From CAVUOA01 sp963742955 (GTDB lineage Bacteria > Bacteroidota > Ignavibacteria > Tepidaquicellales > OLB5), in assembly GCA_963742955.1 (NCBI GenBank), contig CAVUOA010000011.1, positions 1 through 64,000 of the forward strand: a stretch of DNA of 64,000 nucleotides, given 5' to 3'. The notes under the pieces were generated by a model. The model saw only the letters and a program-made list of their open reading frames with translations, had not been told where the DNA came from and searched no databases. Position 1 is the stretch's first letter, and the number at the start of each line of letters is the position of its first letter. A program made the position numbers and the translations under genes. Below, in pieces: positions 49,401-58,319 of this stretch.

Positions 49401-50662
49401 TTACTTAATCTGAACAGTTTTACGCGTTGGGAGAAGCTTTCAGCCAAAAGCCTATAAAAATACACTTCCGCTGGAATTATAATTTCAGGCATCCCAATCT
49501 GTATAATTTGTTCCAGGAGCTAAACCCATTCAAAAGCAGCAACCTCTTTGCCGAGAGCATCATAGATTACCAGCCGTACGTTAAATGCATGCCTTTGACC
49601 TGCATTAGGAATTTCGAATTTTATATTCGTTACCGGATTAAATGGGTTTGGATAGTTTTGAAATAAAAAATAAGATTCAGGGACATTTTCTCCTAATTTC
49701 CTAACACCAATTGTTGTATAGTGAGTCCTGTAAATATTTCCGCCTTCCTGACCTGCAAAAACATAACCCTGTGAATTTACACCGTAAGAGATTAAAATTT
49801 CGCTGTCCAACTCCAGACCGCTTGACTTGATGTCCCAGTTTTCGCCTCTATCGGTAGAAACCCATACACTGCGGTATCTGCCGAGGAAAACGTGTCCCAA
49901 TGAATTAGTTAAAAGTCCATAGGTTGAGAACATACCAAAACCGTAGGTATATCCCAGTTATCACCACTGTCGTATAAAAACGGTAAATCATGCTGACCAA
50001 TAGAACTATCAGTAATTAGATTTCCTGTTGCAGCATAAATTATTCCTGAAGTGTTTACAGTAACCGAATTAAAGTTGTGTTCCGAACTGAATACCTGAAC
50101 CCAGTTATTACCGTTATCTTTAGAGCGGAAGATAGCTTTTTCCGGCTCCCCGCTTCCTGCGTATATAAAATCAAATCTGTCAACAGCTATTGAATATATA
50201 TCAAGTGAAGGTGCGGTATTTGTCCATGTAATGCCTTCATTTGTTGAGAGGTAAATACCGTTTCCGGATGTTCCGGCGAAAAATATACCCTGATGAATTT
50301 ACCGCAATAGACCTGACTTTTACATTTACATTCAATCCGGTATGTACCCAAGCTGTTACCTGCGTTTGATGAATAAAATACACCGTGCGAAGCGGAGCCG
50401 GCAAAAATAAAACCTGAATTACTGATTGTTAATGAATATATATTTAAATCAGTCAAGCCGTTATTCTTCTGAATCCATGTATTTCCTAAATCTGTTGACA
50501 TATAAACACCGGAAACCAGTGTTCCGGCAGCATAACATCATTTGCAGTAAATGTAAACGATGACACAGAAGAACCTAAATGAAAATCAATGTGCCAGTAA
50601 TTTTCAGCCTTTATGAAATTTACTGAAAATAATAATATGAAAAATATTATTGACTTTTTCAT
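49401..50662 (-). CDS. Secreted BNR/Ycf48-like repeat protein with type IX sorting domain (frameshifted)
   Basis: About 420 residues after repair. A signal peptide (MKKSIIFFILLFSVNFIKAE) is followed by repeated blades of the form STDLGNTWIQKNNGLTDLNIYSL, ISNSGFIFAGSASHGVFYSSNAG and VSTDRGENWDIKSSGL, typical of BNR or photosystem-stability (Ycf48-like) propellers. It ends with a Por sorting domain: FQNYPNPFNPVTNIKFEIP, LVIYDALGKEVAA, and KTVQIK just before the stop. The sorting domain has an inserted peptide, GQRHAFNV. Frames change near 49930-50180 and 50300 and in the last 100 bases. Function unknown. Confidence 0.65.
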
Positions 50663-50979
50663 TGAACCTCCCTTATATTTCGTAAACTATATTAATTTAA
50701 GATTGGGCAATTATTTTTTTATAAATATATAATTTCAAATACATTCATTAAGAAAAACATTACATGAACCGGTATAACATCATAAATACCGGGAATAGAA
50801 AAGATGATTTGGTAAGTCTTGCAGTAATTTTCATTGTGCTAAAACCTTAGTTTTAGTTAATCTTCTTTTTCCAGACAGTAAGCGACAGAACCAGAAAAAT
50901 ATAATATGGTTTTTGTGAGAAAACAATGAAAAAAGGGCACACAATTGTGCACCCTAAGAATCGGATTATTTAGAAATTT
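50663..50979. other. Intergenic stretch with three inverted repeats
   Basis: No gene is seen. Perfect inverted repeats are CCGGTAT / ATACCGG (50769-50775, 50786-50792) and CTAAAAC ctta GTTTTAG (50839-50856). The stretch near 50935-50956 (GGGCACAC... to ...GTGCACCC) has a CACAATTGTG palindrome and is followed on the minus strand by six T, so it may end recA transcription, but its outer stem is imperfect. Confidence 0.5.
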
Positions 50980-52044
50980 ATGATTTCGACTTTTTATCGG
51001 AGCTTTTTTCTTTCGGTTTCAGATTCGGGCTCTTCGGTAATTTCTGTACGGGGCTCTATTCCCATTGCTGCTCCGACTTCATTATTCAGCTTTGCAGCCA
51101 GCTTTTAGGATTTTCAGTAAGTAAAGTCTTAACCCCGTCTCTGCCCTGCATGCGCTGTCCCTGATTATAAGAACCATGTCTCCGGCCTTTTGGATTATAT
51201 TAATATTTACAGCCGTATCTATTAAATCGCCGAGCTTTGAAATACCCTCATTGTATATTATATCAAATTCGACTTCTTTGAACGGCGGCGCACATTTGTT
51301 TTTAACGACTTTGACTTTTGTCCTGTTTCCGATAACGTTGGTACCGTCTTTAATAGCAGCAATTCTTCTTATATCAAGCCTTACTGAAGCATAAAATTTA
51401 AGCGCTTTACCGCCCGTCGTTGTATCCGGGTTACCGAACATAACACCTATTTTTTCTCTCAGCTGGTTTGTAAAGATTAATGAAAGATTTGGATTTTGAT
51501 ACGGCAGCGGTAGTTTCCTTAAAGCCTGTGACATAAAGACGCGCCTGCAAGCCCATGTGTCGAATCACCCATTTCTCCTTCAATTTCAGCTCTGGGAGTA
51601 AGTGCCGCAACCGAGTCTATCGATAGCATCGAGCGCATTGCTTCTAACAAGAGTTTCCGCAATTTCAAGAGCCTGCTCACCGTACTCAGGCTGCGAGACT
51701 AAAAGATTTTCGACATCTACGCCTAGCCTTTTAGCGTATCCGGTATCAAGAGCGTGTTCGGTATCTATAAAAGCCGCAAGACCGCCGTTTTTTTGGGCTT
51801 CAGCAATAACATGAAGGCAAACCGTTGTTTTACCAGAAGACTCCGGACCGTATATTTCAATTATTCTGCCGCGGGGGATTCCGCCAACTCCAAGGGCAGC
51901 ATCAAGAGAAATAGAACCCGTAGGGATTGCATCTATCTTTTGGATAACTCCGTCACCCAGTTTCATGATAGAACCTTTGCCGTGTGATTTTTCAATCTGG
52001 TCTATTGCAATCTGTAATGACCTCAATTTCTGTTCATCAGCCAT
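50980..52044 (-). CDS. recA: Recombinase RecA (frameshifted)
   Basis: RecA forms filaments on single-stranded DNA for recombination and SOS control. It starts MADEQKLRSLQIAIDQIEKSHGKGSIMKLGD. Walker A is GPESSGKT at residues 66-73, followed by FIDTEHALDTGYAKRLGVDVENLLVSQPEYGEQALEIAETLVRS. The middle ORF has LPLPYQNPNLSLIFTNQLREKIGVMFGNPDTTTGGKALKFYASVRLDIRRI. The C-terminal tail is acidic then basic (EEPESETERKK, SSDKKSKS). Frames change near 51600, 51540, 51110 and 51010. A live recA must be intact, so this is good evidence that the indels are artefacts. Confidence 0.9.
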
Positions 52045-52083
52045 TATTACAACCTTTCCGTTTTATATTTTAAATTGATAATT

Positions 52084-52984
52084 CTAATTTTTCAAAACTC
52101 TTATTTTTCTGATGTATTCGGGAGTCGTTCCCAGCACCCGCCGATAATAACTGCTCCGAGATTTTTCCACTTTAAGGCATATTTAAAGTATTCATCCGGC
52201 AAAATATCGACTTTAAACTTAACTTCTTTTTCTTGCTTAGCAAATCCAACATTGGCATAAACACCCAGAGGTTTATCTGTGTAATTTTTCATTGTCTTCA
52301 ATACACCTTCTGCAATCGAAGGATGAATGCAGTTTACCATCACTGCAGCAGGAGAGAACTTATCAATAATATTCACAGCATCCATAATCGATTCACCCGA
52401 AAACAGTTCTTTATCATTCCTGCAAATCATACTGATTATATATTCTTTATCCGTTTTATGAAGCTGGTTGAGCACAGCAGAAATTTCTCTCACATTATTC
52501 ATGGTTTCTGCAAGCAATATATCAGCTCCGGCATCAACCAGGTTCACAATATGTTCATAATGTTCTGTGCAAAGTGTATCTGTATCGGGCGCAAGTTCCG
52601 GCTTGTAAGAATCCTCAAGCGGGGCTATGCATCCGGCAACAATGATATCATCATAAGTAATAATCACAGCATCTTTTGCAAGTTCAACAGCCAGTTCAGT
52701 TAATACTTTTGCTGTTTCAGAATAATTTAATTCCTGGTATTTAAAATCAGCTTTCTCAAACGTTCTTTTTTTCGAGTCCTGAAAGTGTTAGTGGTTATTA
52801 TATCCGCGCCTGCATCTATATTATCAATGTGAATCTGGCGGATTGTATCTGGTTTTTCAAACAATGCTCTTGCGCTCCACAAAGGAAGTGAAATATCAAC
52901 TCCCCTGCTTTCCAGCTCAGTCCCCATAGCTGAATCGAGTATAATTACAGCCTGCTTTTTTAATAAATCAGAAATTAGCCCCAT
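52084..52984 (-). CDS. Homocysteine S-methyltransferase family protein (frameshifted)
   Basis: A zinc-dependent methyltransferase of about 300 residues. It starts MGLISDLLKKQAVIILDSAMGTELESRGVDI and has GADIITTNTF, GCIAPLEDSYKP, DAGADILLAETMNNVREI and the zinc motifs VNCIHPS and GGCC. The second zinc motif with the tail GTTPEYIRKIRVLKN appears only after repair of a missing base near 52133; another break is near 52680-52765. Related enzymes move a methyl group from S-methylmethionine or betaine to homocysteine. The donor here is unknown. It lies 39 bases before recA's start. Confidence 0.85.
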
Positions 52985-52985
52985 A

Positions 52986-53210
52986 TCACTTTTTCATGAA
53001 AAAATTAATAATCCAGAAAATTAATGTCAGTAAAACGCTTAGCACGATGGAAGTTACAATCGGAAAATAAAACGAAAAATTCTCTTTTTTTACTGTAATA
53101 TCCCCGGGAAGCCTCCCGAAAAAATTAAGTCTCGGAAAAAATGTTAAAACAACACCTGCAATTAATATAATTGCTCCAAAAACAATAAGATATTTGCCCA
53201 GTGACTGCAT
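52986..53210 (-). CDS. DUF2905 small membrane protein
   Basis: An intact 74-residue inner-membrane protein with two hydrophobic helices (LIVFGAIILIAGVVLTFF and FPIVTSIVLSVLLTLIFWIINFF) around the conserved loop LNFFGRLPGDITVKKENFSFYFP. This is the DUF2905 pattern, whose function is unknown. It lies one base from the methyltransferase start and six from the purine phosphorylase-like gene, so it is in their operon. Confidence 0.85.
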   Translation of the reverse strand: MQSLGKYLIVFGAIILIAGVVLTFFPRLNFFGRLPGDITVKKENFSFYFPIVTSIVLSVLLTLIFWIINFFMKK

Positions 53211-53216
53211 TTACGC

Positions 53217-54044
53217 TCATAATATACTTACTATATCTTTAAATACCATACCAAAATATTTCTCCGCTTTTAGCCTGTTCTTAAGCTGCTCATCTTCCGG
53301 TATTTCCTTAAGCCTGTCTGCAACCAATTCGCGTGAAATCATGCCGAAAGCGGCACATTTAAGTCCCGTGTGATTTGCGGCAAGGTTTTCAGGCACCAAT
53401 GAGTAGCCAAGAACATCAGAACCGATTTCCCTGTAAAAACGGCATTCAGCTTCTGTTTCTGTTTCCGGTCCTGTAATGCCAAGATAAACCGAAGGATAAT
53501 TCTTAAATTTCTTTTCAATTAATAATTTTTCGATTTTGGAATAAATTGCTGAATCATAAGCATTGCTCATATCGGGAAAACGGGGACCAAGCGAGTTGTC
53601 ATTTTCTCCGATTAAAGGATTATCACCCATTAAATTAATATGGTCATATATAATTGAAACACCGCCAACGGAAAACCTCGGGTTCAGAAAACCAACTTCA
53701 TCTATTAACAGCAGGGTCTTTACCCCCATTTCTTTTAAAACATATACCGGATGAGATACTCCCCGCATTGAAAAGCCTTCATAAAAACTATGCCTGCCGT
53801 TAAGAAAGATTACCTGTTTTTTCGTCCCTTTCATTTCTGCAAAAAGAAACTCACCTTCCTCATTCTTATCATCTTTTAGATACTGTGGTATATCAGCAAA
53901 ATTTAGTATCTTCTTAATAACAAAATCTTTTATAAGCGTATTGTTTTTATAAGAACATATTGCAAGTTGAGGAATCTTTTTAAAAGGTGATTTTGATAAA
54001 ATATATTTTAAAGATTCATTAATATTTTTTTTCTGTTCAGTCAT
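53217..54044 (-). CDS. Diverged purine nucleoside phosphorylase paralogue
   Basis: An intact protein of about 275 residues, similar along its length to the purine nucleoside phosphorylase encoded next to it. Shared blocks are GRHSFYEGF (GRFHYYEGY in the neighbour), YDHINLMGDNPLIG and GITGPETETEAECRFYREIGSDVLGYS. It lacks the N-terminal phosphate loop GTGLGG, the NACG block is changed to DEVGFLN, and the base-binding VTDVGF block is not conserved. It may have changed substrate or lost activity. ATG 54044 gives MTEQKKNINES; a start at 54080 is also open. Confidence 0.75.
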   Translation of the reverse strand: MTEQKKNINESLKYILSKSPFKKIPQLAICSYKNNTLIKDFVIKKILNFADIPQYLKDDKNEEGEFLFAEMKGTKKQVIFLNGRHSFYEGFSMRGVSHPVYVLKEMGVKTLLLIDEVGFLNPRFSVGGVSIIYDHINLMGDNPLIGENDNSLGPRFPDMSNAYDSAIYSKIEKLLIEKKFKNYPSVYLGITGPETETEAECRFYREIGSDVLGYSLVPENLAANHTGLKCAAFGMISRELVADRLKEIPEDEQLKNRLKAEKYFGMVFKDIVSIL

Positions 54045-54089
54045 TTTAAAATATGATTTACATTTAAAAATTCTTTCCAAAATTATTTT

Positions 54090-54896
54090 TTAAAGCTTTT
54101 CTATTAATTTTCTCATGAGAAGAGTTAGTTTTGGTTCTGCATCTGCTGCGGTTTCCAGTATTTCGCTAATCAAAGCCGGCTTCAATGTATCAGGAAAGCC
54201 AACATCAGTTACTATCGAAAATCCCAGAACTTTGAACATGAATGATTTTGAAAGCAGCGCTTCGGGTATGGTTGACATCCCGACGACATCGGCGCCCATT
54301 TTCCTCACCATCCTGTACTCCGACCTTGTTTCAAGGCTTGGTCCGCTTAATGAACAATACACCCCTTTTTGTACCGGGATTTCATTTTCCAGTGCAACGG
54401 CTTCGGCAGTTTTTACAAGGTGAGTGTCATAAATACGCGGATTCTTGGTTCTTAATTTTCCTGCTTTCAATGGTGTATCAAATAAGTAATTAATATGGTC
54501 ACGCATTATCATCAAGTCACCTCTTTTATAAAGAGGATTCACTGCGCCGCATGCGTTAGAAACCAAGAGTGTATGTACACCCAACTGCTGCATTATGCGG
54601 ATAGGATAAGTAACTTCATCGAGTGAATATCCTTCGTAATAATGGAACCGCCCCTGCATGATAACTGCATTGTGATTTGAAATATTACCAAATATCAGGT
54701 TCCCGTCGTGAGATTCAACTGTTGAAACCGGGAAATACGGAATGTTCTTGTAGTCAAGCTTATAACTAATATTTACGTCCCTTACCAGGCCGCCAAGTCC
54801 CGTTCCTAAAATTATGCCTATTCCGGGGTTAATATCCCCGGTGTGCTTCCTGATAAAAGACAATGATTCATTAATCCGCTCGGTATGGGAATGCAT
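54090..54896 (-). CDS. punA: Purine nucleoside phosphorylase
   Basis: An intact 268-residue trimeric-type purine nucleoside phosphorylase that splits inosine or guanosine with phosphate. It has GIILGTGLGGLV (phosphate loop), QGRFHYYEGYSLDEVTYPIRIM, LLVSNACGAVNPLYKRGDLMIMRDHINYL, CSLSGPSLETRSEYRMVRKMGADVVGMSTIPEA and VTDVGFPDTL. Length and motif order are normal. A diverged copy follows 45 bases downstream. Confidence 0.92.
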   Translation of the reverse strand: MHSHTERINESLSFIRKHTGDINPGIGIILGTGLGGLVRDVNISYKLDYKNIPYFPVSTVESHDGNLIFGNISNHNAVIMQGRFHYYEGYSLDEVTYPIRIMQQLGVHTLLVSNACGAVNPLYKRGDLMIMRDHINYLFDTPLKAGKLRTKNPRIYDTHLVKTAEAVALENEIPVQKGVYCSLSGPSLETRSEYRMVRKMGADVVGMSTIPEALLSKSFMFKVLGFSIVTDVGFPDTLKPALISEILETAADAEPKLTLLMRKLIEKL

Positions 54897-54983
54897 GTAG
54901 TTGTAAATAATCTAAATTATATTCAATACGAGATATAAGAACTACATCCTGCCGGTCCTATTCATGTACCGGCGCCGGTTGAC

Positions 54984-55571
54984 CTATTTAGATTCGTCTA
55001 TATTGAGGTCGATTCCAAAATTATGGGATGAAGGTTCTTCTTTTTCAGAAGGATTGTCATCGAAGTCGGCAATTTTATGTTCTTCCATACGGTAAATTTT
55101 TCTGTTCTTGGAATACTCTTCGATGGAATTTAATTTTTCAATTAAGTAGTTCTTAATATCTTCTATTATAGCTTCGTTTTTAATCCTCAGTTCTTCAAGC
55201 TCCTGCCTGAGATTAAGCATTTCTTCTTTCGCCTGCAGCCTTGTTTTGCTTGAAAGTATTTCAGCTTCTTTTGTAATAAGTTCTGCCCGTTTTGTAGCGT
55301 TCTCGATTACATCCTCGGCAAGGTCCTGAGACTTTACAATAGCTTTCTGGAAAGTCTTTTCGTTATCTCTGAATATATCGATTTCATGTGTCAGGTCATT
55401 TTTATCTTTTTCAAGAGATGCAATTCTATCTTTAAGAGACTCGTTCTCTTTAACAAGATTCTCAAGTTCGTTGGCAACGGTATCAAGATATGCCTCTACT
55501 TCTCCTACATCATAACCCTTAAACGCTTTTCTGAACTCCTGCTTCTTTATATCGATTGCAGTTAGTCTCAT
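54984..55571 (-). CDS. DivIVA-domain protein
   Basis: An intact 195-residue coiled-coil protein. The N-terminus is a DivIVA domain (MRLTAIDIKKQEFRKAFKGYDVGEVEAYLDTVANEL), which binds curved membrane in known members. A long coiled coil follows to about residue 165 (KENESLKDRIASLEKDKNDLTHEIDIFRDNEKTF ...), then an acidic tail. It may act in septum placement or pole organisation. It is placed between the YggS and purine phosphorylase genes. Confidence 0.85.
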   Translation of the reverse strand: MRLTAIDIKKQEFRKAFKGYDVGEVEAYLDTVANELENLVKENESLKDRIASLEKDKNDLTHEIDIFRDNEKTFQKAIVKSQDLAEDVIENATKRAELITKEAEILSSKTRLQAKEEMLNLRQELEELRIKNEAIIEDIKNYLIEKLNSIEEYSKNRKIYRMEEHKIADFDDNPSEKEEPSSHNFGIDLNIDESK

Positions 55572-55631
55572 TTGTAATTATTTCCTCCCAACCCTCCCTA
55601 CAGGGGCGGGTTAATTATTTTATAAAACTTG

Positions 55632-56354
55632 TTAATGAACAGTTCTTTCGCCAAATATTGCCGAGCCTAATCTCAGCATATTGGAGCCTTCCTCTATTGC
55701 TATATCAAAATCCTGCGTCATCCCCATGGAAAGATACTTCATATCAACATTAGGAATGTTCATCGAATTTATTTCTTCAAACAGATTCTTCAATATTCTG
55801 AAGTTATCTCTCACAATATTTCTTCCGGCTTCCCCATCATCGTCTGTAATCATCTTTGCAATTGTCATCAATCCCTTAACTTTCACATTCTCCAATAACG
55901 AAATTTCTTTCACAATTTTCAAAGTTTCCTGTACAGAGCATCCTGATTTTTGTTCTTCGCCTGAAGCATTCACCTGAACGAGGCATTTTACTGTTTTGCC
56001 AATTTTTGCTGCTTCGCTTTGGATTCTCAGAGCCAGCTTAAAGCTATCAACACTGTGAATTAAATAAACAAACGGAACAACAAATTTAACTTTATTTGTC
56101 TGCAGGTGTCCTATCAGGTGCCAGTTTAAAATCCTGCCTTCTAAAGCTTCGTGCTTTTGAACCAATTCCTGTACTTTATTTTCACCAAAATCCAGCTGAT
56201 TAAAATCAATAGCTGAAGAAACCGCCTCAACCGGAAACGTCTTGCTTACTGCAATAAGATGAATTTCTCCTGTATTTCGGCCCGATGACCTGCATACACC
56301 TTCTATCTTCTTTTTTAGTTTTATCAGGTTATCTTCTATATAATCATATTGCAT
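55632..56354 (-). CDS. YggS/PLPBP family PLP-binding protein
   Basis: An intact 240-residue protein of the YggS (PROSC/PLPBP) family that keeps pyridoxal phosphate levels in balance. The PLP Lys is in IHLIAVSKTFPVEAV. Other blocks are DFGENKVQELVQKHE, WHLIGHLQTNKVK, VNASGEEQKSGCS and LSMGMTQDFDIAIEEGSNMLRLGSAIFG. It often lies near division genes; here DivIVA follows 60 bases downstream. Confidence 0.92.
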   Translation of the reverse strand: MQYDYIEDNLIKLKKKIEGVCRSSGRNTGEIHLIAVSKTFPVEAVSSAIDFNQLDFGENKVQELVQKHEALEGRILNWHLIGHLQTNKVKFVVPFVYLIHSVDSFKLALRIQSEAAKIGKTVKCLVQVNASGEEQKSGCSVQETLKIVKEISLLENVKVKGLMTIAKMITDDDGEAGRNIVRDNFRILKNLFEEINSMNIPNVDMKYLSMGMTQDFDIAIEEGSNMLRLGSAIFGERTVH

Positions 56355-56489
56355 CTTGACTTATAATAATTGTCGTATTTTGAGTAAAATAAACTATATG
56401 CAAAGAACATTCAAGATATTATAATATAACTAATTTGATTGTAAAGATAATCAAAAATTGTTATTATATTCGATAATCTTTTTAAATAC

Positions 56490-58241
56490 TTGAGAAAAAA
56501 GGCATTATTTATATTTATACTTTTGTTTGCGTTCAAAGTCTCTGAAGCACAGAATACAGGACTTCCAAACTATATGACCGAAGAGGAAAAGAAAATCGGA
56601 AACGATTATATTTCTTTTCCGCAGGTGAGCTTTATCCCTCCTTCAACACCTGTTAGAACAATGGCAGAATGGGAAGAGCTTGACGGTATTATATTAACAT
56701 GGACTTCATACCAGACGCTGCTAAGGCAAATTGTAGATGCCGCCCAGGAAGAGGGCATGGTTTGGATAATTTGCTCCGATTCCAACTCGGTTAAATCTTA
56801 TTTGCAAAGCGGCGGAGTACCCTTATATAACATATCATATATTATTGCCTCGTTTAACTCAGTATGGTCAAGAGATTATGGCCCATGGTGTACATATACA
56901 TTGTCAGGAGATACGCTTGGATTTGTTGATTTCAAATACAACAGGCCCCGCCCGCAGGATGATATAATTCCGGGTGTACTTGCTTCAAAATGGAATATAC
57001 CTCTGTATCAAACAATATCAGGTCCGGACAGCCTTGCTCACACCGGCGGGAATTTTATGGTTGACGGGTTTGGAACTTCTTTCAGGTCAAAGCTAACTGA
57101 ATTAGAAAATCAATGGCATACAACTGCTCATATCGATTCTATACTTTACCGTTACTGCGGAATACAAATCGGCAGGTCAATAAGCATGACAGTTTTACCA
57201 TATGACGGCATTCATCATATTGATATGCACATGAAGCTTCTTAACGAGGAAACACTGCTGGTAGGCGAATATCCATCCGGCGTGGCTGACGGTCCTCAGA
57301 TAGAAGCAAACATTCAATATATTCAGAATAATTATGCGGACTGTTACGGCAGACCGTATAAGATTGTTCGCATCCCAATGCCGCCTGATGCGGACGGAAA
57401 TTATCCCCCTGCTTCCGATTATCTTACATATACAAATTCGCTTATTGTAAACAAAACAGTACTTGTGCCTATTTACGGGCGCCCTCAGGATACTACGGCA
57501 CTGGGAATTTACAGAGAAAATATGCCGGGTTATAATGTAATGGGATTTAACTGCCTGGATATAATTCCGGCAAGCGGGGCTATACATTGTATTACTAAAG
57601 AAATCGGCACAAGAAACCCTGTTTTAATTTATCATGCGAAGCTGCAGAATACATCTGATACAGTAAACAACTACCCTGTTCTTGCAAACATTAAAAATAA
57701 ATACGGTATAGATTCTGCTTATGTTTTCTGGACAACTGATACGTCTCAGAGTTACAGCAGATTAATTATGACGAATACGGGCGGACAAAACTGGTCATCG
57801 GCAATCCCGCATCAATCATCAGGAAAAACCGTATATTATTATATATACACAAAAACTTCTAACGGAAAATATTTCAGTAAACCGATTACTGCGCCATTAG
57901 GGAACCTTCAATTTAACGTAATGAACACAACAGGGATAACCGGTAATACACAGTCTGTTCCGAAAAATTTTACACTGTACCAGAATTTTCCGAACCCGTT
58001 CAATCCGTCAACAAAAATAAAGTTTGATTTGCCTGCCTCCGGGGGAATTGAAAAACGAAATGTCAGGTTAACAGTATATAACGTTTTGGGCGAAGAAATC
58101 ACTGTTCTTGTAAATTCAGATTTGAAACCGGGTACATATGAATATGAATTTAATACATCAAACCTGCCCAGCGGAATATACTTCTACACTATCGTATCAG
58201 GCAGATTTACTGATTCCAAAAAAATGATATTATTGAAATAA
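56490..58241 (+). CDS. Secreted agmatine/peptidylarginine deiminase-like enzyme with type IX sorting domain
   Basis: An intact 583-residue protein starting at TTG, with a signal peptide (FIFILLFAFKVSEAQ). Residues about 50-390 form a Porphyromonas-type deiminase domain: SVWSRDYGPWCTY (Asp), DSLAHTGGNFMVDGFG, HHIDMHMKLLNEE (His) and SGAIHCITKEIG (catalytic Cys). A beta domain follows, then a Por sorting domain (LYQNFPNPFNPSTKIKFDLP ... SKKMILLK). It would act outside the cell on arginine side chains, agmatine or a related guanidino compound; the substrate is not proven. It is the only sorting-domain gene here with no frame break. Confidence 0.85.
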   Translation: MRKKALFIFILLFAFKVSEAQNTGLPNYMTEEEKKIGNDYISFPQVSFIPPSTPVRTMAEWEELDGIILTWTSYQTLLRQIVDAAQEEGMVWIICSDSNSVKSYLQSGGVPLYNISYIIASFNSVWSRDYGPWCTYTLSGDTLGFVDFKYNRPRPQDDIIPGVLASKWNIPLYQTISGPDSLAHTGGNFMVDGFGTSFRSKLTELENQWHTTAHIDSILYRYCGIQIGRSISMTVLPYDGIHHIDMHMKLLNEETLLVGEYPSGVADGPQIEANIQYIQNNYADCYGRPYKIVRIPMPPDADGNYPPASDYLTYTNSLIVNKTVLVPIYGRPQDTTALGIYRENMPGYNVMGFNCLDIIPASGAIHCITKEIGTRNPVLIYHAKLQNTSDTVNNYPVLANIKNKYGIDSAYVFWTTDTSQSYSRLIMTNTGGQNWSSAIPHQSSGKTVYYYIYTKTSNGKYFSKPITAPLGNLQFNVMNTTGITGNTQSVPKNFTLYQNFPNPFNPSTKIKFDLPASGGIEKRNVRLTVYNVLGEEITVLVNSDLKPGTYEYEFNTSNLPSGIYFYTIVSGRFTDSKKMILLK

Positions 58242-58319
58242 CGGTTAAGCTGTACTTTGTCCTGATACCGTGTTTGATTCAGAATAAATCAATAAAATAT
58301 AAATTAAATATTCTAACTA

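Noticed and set aside
50980..52044. Programmed frameshift or intein in recA
   Set aside because: There are several breaks, neighbouring genes show the same pattern, and no intein motifs or slippery sequence with a hairpin is visible; assembly error is simpler.
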